From contig CAMEUL010000075.1 of NCBI GenBank assembly GCA_945938205.1, positions 1 to 7,309 of the forward strand: a DNA stretch of 7,309 nucleotides. Direction: 5' to 3'. The DNA is from an uncultured Traorella sp. GTDB taxonomy: Bacteria; Bacillota_I; Bacilli_A; Erysipelotrichales; Erysipelotrichaceae. The notes below the pieces were generated by a model, which was given only the letters and a program-made list of their open reading frames with translations, was not told where the DNA came from and made no database searches. The stretch's first letter is position 1; each line of letters begins with the position of its first letter. A program made the position numbers and the translations under genes. Shown one piece after another: positions 1 to 5,526 of this stretch.

Positions 1-67
1 TTTTGAGATTCGATGCATTTTTTATTTTTCGACTGTTTTATTCGTTACAGCCTCAATTTTAATACAA

Positions 68-2032
68 TCAATGATTTTTTTTACTTATCTTTACAGATAG
101 TAGCATACATATAGCTGAAATGAATAATAAAGATACATATATCACGAGTGATGAATCATTTGTTTTGGGAGTGGTTGGTTTTCCTGTCTCATTAGGAATC
201 TCAGGAACAACTGGTTTTTCAGGTTCAATTGGCTTCTCGGGTTCAATGATTTCTTCTTTTTCATTGACTAGAGTGATTTTTTGAGGTTGATTGCTGAATT
301 GCACAATAAAGCTAAGATCCTTGGATTTTTGAAAGCCAATAGGTGATTTCGTTTCTCTAAGCAGATATTCTTTACCTGGCATTAGTAAAGTAAAAAAATC
401 ATAAGAACTATCTGTAGATATCCATTCCGCAATGATCTTTTCATTTTCATCTATAAGTTGAAGATGAGCATCTTTTAAATGATTTCCATTGATATCTGTT
501 TTATGGATTTGAATATGGGTATCTATTGAATTGATTAATGTACTCTTACTGATTTGATGATTTTCATTGAGTTCAATGATAGAAGAAGAAAAAGAAGAAG
601 TATAAGGGAAATCGATAAGTGGATTCCCTTTACTATCTGTTTCAATGAGTTGATAAATACCTAAAGGAAGATTTGTAAATGCAATACTTTCATTTGCTTT
701 GATAGCTTTAGTAGCTATGATTTGATGATTTGAATAAAGAGATACATAGAAGATTTCATCATTGTAGGTTTGTATTTGGTTGATGAAAATCTTTTTATCT
801 ATCTGAATATTTCCTGTTTGAAGTGTATTGGTAATATTGTAGTCTTCATATGTTGCTATATAATGATCTATTTCTTTTTCACGAATGGAATAAGAACCTT
901 CCTTTAAAACAGGAAGATTAAGAAATGAATATTTCCAGTTCTCTTGTTCACTAATATTTTGAGAAGCAATCAACGTTTCATTCGCATAAAGGTCAATTTG
1001 AACACTTTGTGGACGTAATCCATATAAATCATTCTGATCATTCCAATATTTAATACCATTGATTTGAGTTGTTTCTATTGGTTTTTCAGGAATCAAAGGA
1101 CCACCACTATAATTCCACATATGCCCTTCTGAAGTACTATCTAGGTTAGCAGCAATAATCCCACCATTATAATTACCACTGCGATGAATTACATTTGCAT
1201 TAGGTGCTACGACATGACCAATACCATTTCCATAAGCATTTGGCAAAGTGACTTGTTTACTATAAGGAATATTGAAAACGATATTCATATTGCTTCCATA
1301 TTCACCAAAAGATGAGGGAGTCATTACTCCCGGTAGTATCACATGATTTGTAGATAAGATATTGATAATGGTTTGTTTTTGATAGCTTCCAATAAATTGA
1401 ATACGATTGATTTCTTTCAAGACACTTTCTGGTATTGTAACACGTTCACCAGCATAAATTTGTATACTATCAATTCCATTTTTTTTGATAATATCATCTT
1501 TTGTCAATAAACGAGAAGGTAGATTTGAAAGCTGAATCGTTTGATTCATAATCAAATTTTTAGCCTTGTCCCAATCAACATAATGATCTGTTTGGAATAC
1601 ATTCACTTTGTTATTGACATAATCAGCACCATTGACTTGATAAACAAAATCATCACCCCCATATACTTTCTTAAAAAGTTTATTTATAGTTCCAATATAC
1701 TGATCGGTTTTCATATGGCTAAAAGAACTGTTTGTCCTACTTCCAGAAGCTATTTTCCCTTGAATATAGCTAGAAATACCTTGATTGTAGTCACCAAATG
1801 TAAATCCTCGATCACTTTTTTGATTATATAAATCTCCTTTGGCAATGATGGGCCCTACGATATGCACTCCACTGACATTATTAAAAGAAAAAACATTAAA
1901 TTTACTTAATATATTTTCAATTGTATAAGTGCCAGATGTCGTTTCAAAAGTTGAAGATGTGTTTGCTTTAATATTTGAAGCACTTAATATAAAAATCGAT
2001 AACAATAAAACAAAATAATAGATTTTTTTCAT
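68..2032 (-). CDS. Wall-anchored surface protein: choice-of-anchor A domain plus three Cna-B-like repeats
   Basis: Likely exported and covalently attached to the cell wall as an adhesin-like protein; the ligand is unknown. Residues 1-23 form a signal peptide (MKK, hydrophobic run, then IKA-N). Residues about 44-310 match the choice-of-anchor A family: an early FNVFSFNNVSG segment with GPIIAKGDL, and a late GHVVAPNANV with NYNGGIIAANL and EGHMWNYSG. Three Cna-B-like beta domains follow (about 323-403, 408-502, 505-592). Each has a plausible isopeptide set: K328/E385/N402, K413 or K414/E464/N501, K511/E560/N590. Residues 595-620 are a Pro/Glu-rich stalk with PEKP repeats. The end is TPKTND (621-626), a hydrophobic segment (about 628-647) and a basic tail, KISKKNH. 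This is a sortase signal with Asn where Gly is usual. The ATG has AGGAG six bases upstream (2039-2043). The gene is monocistronic as far as visible; no U-tailed terminator is seen in the 67 bases after the stop. The architecture is secure, the ligand is not. Confidence 0.88.
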   Translation of the reverse strand: MKKIYYFVLLLSIFILSASNIKANTSSTFETTSGTYTIENILSKFNVFSFNNVSGVHIVGPIIAKGDLYNQKSDRGFTFGDYNQGISSYIQGKIASGSRTNSSFSHMKTDQYIGTINKLFKKVYGGDDFVYQVNGADYVNNKVNVFQTDHYVDWDKAKNLIMNQTIQLSNLPSRLLTKDDIIKKNGIDSIQIYAGERVTIPESVLKEINRIQFIGSYQKQTIINILSTNHVILPGVMTPSSFGEYGSNMNIVFNIPYSKQVTLPNAYGNGIGHVVAPNANVIHRSGNYNGGIIAANLDSTSEGHMWNYSGGPLIPEKPIETTQINGIKYWNDQNDLYGLRPQSVQIDLYANETLIASQNISEQENWKYSFLNLPVLKEGSYSIREKEIDHYIATYEDYNITNTLQTGNIQIDKKIFINQIQTYNDEIFYVSLYSNHQIIATKAIKANESIAFTNLPLGIYQLIETDSKGNPLIDFPYTSSFSSSIIELNENHQISKSTLINSIDTHIQIHKTDINGNHLKDAHLQLIDENEKIIAEWISTDSSYDFFTLLMPGKEYLLRETKSPIGFQKSKDLSFIVQFSNQPQKITLVNEKEEIIEPEKPIEPEKPVVPEIPNETGKPTTPKTNDSSLVIYVSLLFISAICMLLSVKISKKNH

Positions 2033-2059
2033 GAGTTTCTCCTAAACAAAGTATATGAC

Positions 2060-2107
2060 AAATGATATTGAATGTTACCATTAGGATATTCAATATCATT
2101 TATAATA
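2060..2107 (-). promoter_or_regulatory. Candidate promoter -10 and 14-bp perfect dyad in front of the surface-protein gene
   Basis: The arms at 2060-2073 and 2088-2101 are perfectly complementary over 14 bases, with a 14-base spacer, so the arm centres lie about 28 bp apart. On the minus strand a TATTAT box (2107..2102) directly abuts the upstream arm, so the dyad would cover the transcription start and early leader, about 28 bases before the gene's ribosome binding site ends. I find no good -35 hexamer at 16-18 bp. There is no U-run after the hairpin, so it is not a terminator. It could be an operator for a dimeric regulator or a leader hairpin. The dyad is directly visible; its role is inferred. 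Confidence 0.45.
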
Positions 2108-2341
2108 CCTCTCATTTATATGAATTATGTGTCGAATAAGAAGATGAACATGAAAAAAACAGGATATAACCATGAAAGAAACTGATGCTAATTATAATTA
2201 GAACATTTCGGTGGAGATGCTGAAAATATGATGAATATTCCCACTCTCACTCGAGGATTTCTTTTTTGGATTGGTGGTTTTTGACGACTTTTTTCATCAA
2301 GAACAATACAAATTACTAATACTTCAGTAAACTTTTCTTGT
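2108..2341. other. Gene-free stretch with no recognisable content
   Basis: This is the largest part of the 368-base gap between the surface gene and the tRNA operon. Only very short plus-strand frames occur: a 9-codon frame at 2172 preceded by AGGA, and an 18-codon frame at about 2228. On the minus strand a frame of about 50 codons stays open from the poly-U run down to about 2199, but it has no ATG and no ribosome binding site. I see no terminal inverted repeats or target duplications. It may be degenerate leftover sequence, and the origin is unknown. Confidence 0.4.
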
Positions 2342-2390
2342 AAAAAAAACAAAAAAAAACGTTTAAACCTTTATTTTAGGCTTAAACGTT
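2342..2390 (-). terminator. Rho-independent terminator of the tRNA-Ile/tRNA-Ala operon
   Basis: Read on the minus strand, arms at 2390..2379 and 2369..2358 pair over 12 bp (one G-U) around a 9-base loop. Nine U residues follow at once (2359..2351), and after a single G a second run of eight. It begins 10 bases after the tRNA-Ala CCA end. On the plus strand a six-T run (2393-2398) follows the same stem, but no plus-strand gene reads into it. Confidence 0.92.
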
Positions 2391-2400
2391 ACTTTTTTAA

Positions 2401-2476
2401 TGGTGGAGCTTAACGGGATCGAACCGTTGACCCCCTGCGTGCAAGGCAGGTGCTCTCCCAGCTGAGCTAAAACCCC
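2401..2476 (-). tRNA. tRNA-Ala (anticodon TGC)
   Basis: A full 76-base cloverleaf. The acceptor stem GGGGTTT pairs with AAGCTCC and contains the G3-U70 wobble pair, the main identity element for alanyl-tRNA synthetase. The D stem is GCTC/GAGC, the anticodon stem CCTGC/GCAGG with loop CTTGCAC, and the T stem AACGG/CCGTT with a TTCGATC loop. The anticodon TGC is at 2443..2441. The 3' CCA is encoded. It is the second gene of the operon, 17 bases after tRNA-Ile. Confidence 0.97.
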
Positions 2477-2493
2477 ATGTATATATAAATCGA

Positions 2494-2570
<77 letters not shown>

Positions 2571-2588
2571 AATATCGATTGCTTTGAT

Positions 2589-2617
2589 ATAATACCATTT
2601 CGTATAATTCTTGTCAA
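2589..2617 (-). promoter_or_regulatory. Near-consensus sigma-A promoter of the tRNA operon
   Basis: On the minus strand the -35 is TTGACA (2617..2612, a perfect match) and the -10 is TATTAT (2594..2589, five of six), with a 17-bp spacer. Transcription should start near 2582, giving a leader of about 11 bases before tRNA-Ile. This strength is expected for a stable-RNA promoter. Confidence 0.93.
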
Positions 2618-2620
2618 CAA

Positions 2621-2650
2621 CTTTTTTTAAATTTTTTTAATTTTTTTGAA
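2621..2650 (-). promoter_or_regulatory. Phased A-tracts upstream of the tRNA promoter (UP-element-like)
   Basis: Three seven-base A-tracts (T-tracts on plus at 2622-2628, 2632-2638 and 2641-2647) recur at about one helical turn just upstream of the -35 box. A-tracts in this position bind the RNA polymerase alpha C-terminal domain or bend DNA, and both raise stable-RNA transcription. The tracts are visible; the activity is inferred. Confidence 0.65.
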
Positions 2651-2712
2651 ACCCGTTAATTGAAAAAGTAAATGCAACTTTTTATTCTTGTATCATTGCT
2701 TTTAATTTTCAA

Positions 2713-3243
2713 CTACCATCCTGCTTTTTGATACGCATACTGAATGGCAATTATGGTCTTGCTGTCCTTGATGGTTCCATCCATGACCAACTGGTATGCA
2801 TCCTGCAAATTTAAGAAAAAACACATGAGATCTTCATCTGCATCCATCGCTTTCGGATTTGCTACTTTTGTAAGGTGCTCTGCTTCATAAATATGCAAGG
2901 TTTCACCACAGAATCCAGGTGTTGGATAAAAAGTAAAGATCTTCTTAAAATGTTCCGCACGATATCCTGTTTCTTCCTCCAGTTCACGGGCTGCAGTTAT
3001 TTCCAAAGCTTCATTCAGTTCAATCTTGCCGGCAGGTATTTCCAATGTTTCTTCTTTTACAACATAACGGTATTGTTTCACTAAAAGAATGGATTGATTT
3101 TCTACAGCGAGTATTGCAACTCCACCCGGTGCCTGCACACACTCACGAACGCTCTGAACACCATTCTCACACAGTACCTCATCTTTTGTGACATGAATGA
3201 CTTTTCCTTCATATATTGTTTCACTGCTGATTTTCTTTTCCAC
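2713..3243 (-). CDS. nudF: Nudix hydrolase, ADP-ribose pyrophosphatase type
   Basis: Predicted cytosolic enzyme that splits ADP-ribose into AMP and ribose 5-phosphate, using metal ions held by the Nudix box. Residue numbers here count from the upstream GTG. The box GX5EX7REUXEEXGU is complete: G75, E81, R89-E90, E93-E94, G96. It is preceded by LEIPAGK, and YPTPGF (109-114) follows about 16 residues later, as in ADP-ribose pyrophosphatases; EDLMCFFL and DSKTIIAIQY near the end also fit. A GTG at 3252 extends the frame, but AAAGGG directly touches it. The GTG at 3243 sits 8 bases after that site and gives an MEKKISSE start like other NudF proteins, so I use it (176 residues). No clear terminator separates the gene from the tRNA promoter downstream. 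The exact substrate is inferred from the family. Confidence 0.88.
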   Translation of the reverse strand: MEKKISSETIYEGKVIHVTKDEVLCENGVQSVRECVQAPGGVAILAVENQSILLVKQYRYVVKEETLEIPAGKIELNEALEITAARELEEETGYRAEHFKKIFTFYPTPGFCGETLHIYEAEHLTKVANPKAMDADEDLMCFFLNLQDAYQLVMDGTIKDSKTIIAIQYAYQKAGW

Positions 3244-3251
3244 GTGGATCA

Positions 3252-3257
3252 CCCTTT
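3252..3257 (-). promoter_or_regulatory. Ribosome binding site that decides the Nudix gene start
   Basis: AAAGGG (3257..3252) is the only purine-rich site. It lies 8 bases before the GTG at 3243..3241 but has no spacing from the GTG at 3252..3250, whose first base overlaps its last G. This favours the inner start. A TATAAT-like AT stretch lies just upstream (3269-3261), but a start there would fall inside this site, so I do not call a promoter. Confidence 0.7.
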
Positions 3258-3270
3258 TTAATTATAATAC

Positions 3271-3295
3271 AAAAAAAGATGGATGCTCCATCTTT
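3271..3295 (-). terminator. Rho-independent terminator of the amidase gene, overlapping its stop codon
   Basis: On the minus strand, arms AAAGATGGA (3295..3287) and TCCATCTTT (3283..3275) pair over 9 bp around a 3-base loop, and the U-run extends to 3271. The first arm begins with the last base of the TAA stop, so translation ends on the edge of the hairpin. It separates the amidase from the Nudix gene, which starts about 28 bases further on. Confidence 0.88.
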
Positions 3296-3966
3296 TACAC
3301 AAAACCTTTTGTCTGATAATAAGCCGTAATGCCTTGAACAATGCATTCAGCAATCTGATTCTGATAACTTTCTTTCTGAAGATTGTTTCTATCGGATGCA
3401 TTGCTTAGAAAACCACATTCAATCAGAACTGAAGGAATCATTGCATTTCTTAAAAGATAAAAGTCTTGTTTCTTGATGCTTTTGTTCTGTGAAAACTGTT
3501 GATTGATCGCATTTTGTAGCAAACTCGCAATTTCTTTTGATGAAGTTATTTGATCTGAATAAAATACATGAATACCATGAACATCTTCACTCGTATATTT
3601 ATTCATATGAATACTGATCATGAGATCATTTTTTTCATCATTGATGATTTCCATTCTTTTTTTCATATCTTCTTTTTTTCTATTCAACACATTTTCATTC
3701 ACAAGATCTTTTTCATCTGTTCTTGTCATGATGATGGTAGCTCCCATATCCACAAGTTTCTTTTCTATTTTTTTGGCAATTTCAAGATTCAAGGGAGCTT
3801 CATAAACGTCCTGAAAACTGGCTCCCTGATCATTGCCTCCATGACCACTGTCAATAGCGATCGTGATACCTGCCAGCATTCCTTTTCTCTGATTGGATGA
3901 AATCATTGAAGGTAGAAACAAAAGAAAGAGCATAAAACATACAAGGATCCATTTTATCTTGTTCAT
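3295..3966 (-). CDS. N-acetylmuramoyl-L-alanine amidase (Amidase_3), CwlD-like
   Basis: Predicted zinc hydrolase that cuts the bond between N-acetylmuramic acid and L-alanine in peptidoglycan, acting outside the membrane. Residues 1-24 are a signal peptide or membrane anchor (MNKIKW then a hydrophobic run). The catalytic domain fills the rest: DSGHGG with zinc ligand H42, E56 in YEAPLN, H120 in SIHMN, and catalytic E183 in LIECGFLSN. There is no SH3, LysM or other wall-binding domain. The short length (223 residues) and the TRTDEKDL and RKKEDMKKRMEIIN segments resemble CwlD, which makes muramic delta-lactam in spore cortex, but one sequence cannot prove a sporulation role. The ATG has no obvious ribosome binding site; the hydrophobic N-terminus supports this start. 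A promoter lies just upstream and a terminator overlaps the stop. The enzyme class is secure; the CwlD assignment is tentative. Confidence 0.9.
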   Translation of the reverse strand: MNKIKWILVCFMLFLLFLPSMISSNQRKGMLAGITIAIDSGHGGNDQGASFQDVYEAPLNLEIAKKIEKKLVDMGATIIMTRTDEKDLVNENVLNRKKEDMKKRMEIINDEKNDLMISIHMNKYTSEDVHGIHVFYSDQITSSKEIASLLQNAINQQFSQNKSIKKQDFYLLRNAMIPSVLIECGFLSNASDRNNLQKESYQNQIAECIVQGITAYYQTKGFV

Positions 3967-3984
3967 AATCTATCGTATGAAATT

Positions 3985-4013
3985 ATCTTACAAAACATTC
4001 ATTTTTATGGCAA
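3985..4013 (-). promoter_or_regulatory. Promoter of the amidase gene
   Basis: On the minus strand the -35 is TTGCCA (4013..4008) and the -10 is TAAGAT (3990..3985), with a 17-bp spacer. This gives a leader of roughly 12-15 bases before the ATG, which would explain the lack of a good ribosome binding site. It shares its -35 position with the candidate plus-strand promoter. Confidence 0.6.
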
Positions 4014-4036
4014 GCAAATGAAAAACATAGTAAGAT
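4008..4036 (+). promoter_or_regulatory. Candidate promoter of the UPF0145 gene, mirror image of the amidase promoter
   Basis: On the plus strand the -10 is TAAGAT (4031-4036), 17 bp after TGGCAA (4008-4013), a poor -35. The -10 boxes of the two directions form an 8-bp inverted repeat (3984-3991 and 4030-4037) centred on the shared -35. Symmetric divergent promoters like this suggest that the two genes compete for, or share, one polymerase or regulator site. The plus-strand call is weaker because of its -35. Confidence 0.45.
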
Positions 4037-4057
4037 ACTATCGAAAGAGGTGAAGAC

Positions 4058-4378
4058 ATGATTCTTACTACAACGCCTTCCATTGAAGGAAAAAAAATTA
4101 TTGCATACAAAGGCATAGTTTATGGTGAAGTCATCTCAGGTGTCGATTTTGTAAAGGATTTTGCTGCCGGTATCACCAACTTCTTTGGTGGCCGTTCCAA
4201 TTCCTATGAACAGGAATTATGCGATGCCAGAAGTCAGGCACTGATTGAACTTGAAGAAAGAGCACGTGATTTGGGAGCCAATGCTATTGTCGGAATTGAC
4301 ACCGATTATGAAGTGCTGGGTGCCAACAATGGAATGCTGATGGTGACTGTCAGCGGAACTGCTGTCGTTATTGAATAA
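4058..4378 (+). CDS. UPF0145 (YbjQ-family) protein
   Basis: A 106-residue protein of a widespread family with no settled role. The family signature is clear: IIAYKGIVYGEVISG near the N-terminus (14-28), GRSNSYEQEL (45-54), then RSQALIELEERARDLGANAI (58-77), VGIDTDYEVLG and a closing MLMVTVSGTAV strand. The length is normal for the family. There is no signal peptide or membrane segment, so it is cytosolic; family members are thought to form ring-like oligomers. The ATG is preceded by AAAGAGGTGA (4044-4053), a strong ribosome binding site with correct spacing. It is the only plus-strand gene in the window, divergent from the amidase, convergent with the 44-residue gene, and closed by a hairpin just after its stop. 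Confidence 0.9.
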   Translation: MILTTTPSIEGKKIIAYKGIVYGEVISGVDFVKDFAAGITNFFGGRSNSYEQELCDARSQALIELEERARDLGANAIVGIDTDYEVLGANNGMLMVTVSGTAVVIE

Positions 4379-4380
4379 TC

Positions 4381-4418
4381 AAAAAAAGCTTCTACTTTTC
4401 AAAAGCGGAAGCTTTTTT
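4381..4418. terminator. Bidirectional terminator between convergent genes
   Basis: Arms AAAAAAGCTTC (4382-4392) and GAAGCTTTTTT (4408-4418) pair over 11 bp, and an inner CTTTT/AAAAG helix (4395-4399, 4401-4405) extends the hairpin. A T-run lies on each strand (4413-4418 on plus; the A-run 4381-4387 gives U on minus). On plus it ends the UPF0145 transcript three bases after the stop; on minus it ends the 44-residue gene, whose stop codon lies in the loop. Confidence 0.88.
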
Positions 4419-4533
4419 CATGAGTTTGTTTTTTGCTTTTACGTGTCACTTTTTCATTATGAATCATTTCCTTCATGACATTATCCAATTCCAACATTTC
4501 TCTTAATTCGTTGATGTCTTTGTTTTCTTCCAT
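4399..4533 (-). CDS. Small protein, 44 residues, unknown function
   Basis: I do not recognise this protein. It begins MEENKDINELREM and ends THEKSFRF. The N-terminal half is acidic and probably helical (INELREMLELDNVMKEMI, about 7-24); the C-terminal half is strongly basic (VTRKSKKQTHEK). There is no signal peptide or membrane segment. Support for a real gene is the ribosome binding site AGGTGG just before the ATG (4538-4543, about 4-7 bases of spacing depending on the core chosen) and a terminator at its 3' end. It follows the UPF0104 gene by 44 bases with no terminator between them, so it is probably co-transcribed with it. The TGA stop (4401..4399) lies in the loop of the two-way terminator, and the last codons are part of the stem. 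Length alone cannot exclude a chance frame. Confidence 0.65.
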   Translation of the reverse strand: MEENKDINELREMLELDNVMKEMIHNEKVTRKSKKQTHEKSFRF

Positions 4534-4577
4534 TCTTCCACCTAATTCACTTCTTTTACGTTTGAAACCCTGAATTA

Positions 4578-5489
4578 TTACAATTTTATGATATTATTTT
4601 TATATTTTGAAATCAATAAGACAATGCCTCCCGTCAAAACAGGAAAATAAAAGGTGGCAAAGCGCCATAAGATCATCAAACTGGCAGCTTCACTTTTTGA
4701 AAATAAAGTCATAAACAATAGAACAAAGGTGCCTTCTCCCCATCCCATATCCCCTGGTAAAGGAGTCAAAGCATTAAGCATATGCTGATAACCGGAAAGC
4801 ACCAAGATTTCGATCAATTGAACCGGCTGAAGATCCAAACGCATAAGCAATGCGACAAAGTAAGGCATCGCATAGGAAACCAGCACCTTGAAGCTATTCA
4901 TAAGAATGAAGAGGATCGTTTTTGTTTTTTCTTTTTTCAGTAATTGCGTATTTATTGAAAACTCATGAATCATAGTATGTAGTTTTTCTGTTGTGGCAGT
5001 GATATCTTTAATGATATGAATCTTAAACAGAAACTTCAAAACATGATGAGTCACAAATATGTCCAATTTAGGAAAATAAGACATGCCCCATAGAAAAGCA
5101 ATTACCATGGTATTCATGAAAAAACCAAGAAACACAAGATAAATCAGAGATATTTCACTTGCCTCAAAGCCCTCTTTTTTCAAGAGGACACTGAGAGCAA
5201 CCTGTCCCCCTCCTAAGGGTGTTACACCATTAAAGAAGGTTTGAATATAAGCTTGAAGGACCCCATCGATTTTTTTCACAGGACGATAAGCTTTTTCGAT
5301 TCGATATAAAATGAATCCTGAAAGCCAAACAAAGCTGCTTCCTAGAAGCAGAATTGGCAAATATTCATAGAAAGAAATCTGGGATAGATTTTTTAGTATT
5401 TCATGTGCATCATCTTTCAATATCAAATAAAAAGCAAGAAGGATGATAAGAATCATTAAGATTTTTTGAAAGGTTTTCTTTTTTTTCAT
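4578..5489 (-). CDS. UPF0104 / lysylphosphatidylglycerol synthase-type integral membrane protein
   Basis: A 303-residue multi-pass membrane protein of the family that forms the flippase half of MprF and includes YbhN and AglD. Hydrophobic segments lie near 8-24, 43-62, 113-137, 190-215, 224-240, 252-264 and 276-295. Family hallmarks are NGVTPLGGG (87-95), LTPLPGDMGWGEGTF (241-255) and LWRFATFYFPVLTGG (274-288). There is no cytosolic aminoacyl-transfer (GNAT-like) domain, so this is a stand-alone transmembrane part and should not be called a lysyltransferase. It probably moves or flips a lipid, substrate unknown. The ATG follows AGGA by only about two bases, a short spacing, but no other start in frame is better. 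A weak TCGACA/TATACA pair lies just upstream. The 44-residue gene follows and is likely in the same transcript. Confidence 0.87.
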   Translation of the reverse strand: MKKKKTFQKILMILIILLAFYLILKDDAHEILKNLSQISFYEYLPILLLGSSFVWLSGFILYRIEKAYRPVKKIDGVLQAYIQTFFNGVTPLGGGQVALSVLLKKEGFEASEISLIYLVFLGFFMNTMVIAFLWGMSYFPKLDIFVTHHVLKFLFKIHIIKDITATTEKLHTMIHEFSINTQLLKKEKTKTILFILMNSFKVLVSYAMPYFVALLMRLDLQPVQLIEILVLSGYQHMLNALTPLPGDMGWGEGTFVLLFMTLFSKSEAASLMILWRFATFYFPVLTGGIVLLISKYKNNIIKL

Positions 5490-5526
5490 ATTCCTATTGT
5501 ATAAGGAAAGACTGCGTAAAATGTCG

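Noticed and set aside
1..18. ATG on minus at 18 as the start of another gene running out of the window
   Set aside because: Only six codons are visible and there is no ribosome binding site, so it cannot be supported.
31..52. GACTGT/ACAGCC hairpin after the surface gene as its terminator
   Set aside because: The stem is only 6 bp with a G-U pair, and on the minus strand it is followed by A-rich sequence, not U.
30..85. Frameshift on the A8 tract at the end of the surface gene, adding about 17 residues
   Set aside because: The normal end, a short basic tail after a hydrophobic segment, is what sortase substrates have; an extension would be atypical and nothing supports slippage.
1541..1831. 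96-codon plus-strand frame inside the surface-protein gene
   Set aside because: It is antisense to a well-supported coding region, has no family resemblance and no convincing ribosome binding site.
2060..2101. 14-bp dyad considered as a terminator or invertible-element repeat
   Set aside because: No U-run follows on either strand, and the 14-base interval is far too short for an invertible promoter segment.
2172..2201. 9-codon plus-strand frame preceded by AGGA
   Set aside because: It is too short, has no promoter, and is easily expected by chance in AT-rich DNA.
2875..3084. 69-codon plus-strand frame opposite the Nudix gene
   Set aside because: It lies across the Nudix box on the other strand and has no independent support.
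3261..3269. TATTATAAT stretch as a promoter for the Nudix gene
   Set aside because: No -35 match at proper spacing, and the predicted start would fall in the ribosome binding site.
3568..3900. 110-codon and 61-codon plus-strand frames opposite the amidase gene
   Set aside because: They are Phe/Ile/His-rich shadow frames of AT-rich coding DNA on the other strand; the minus-strand product carries all catalytic motifs.
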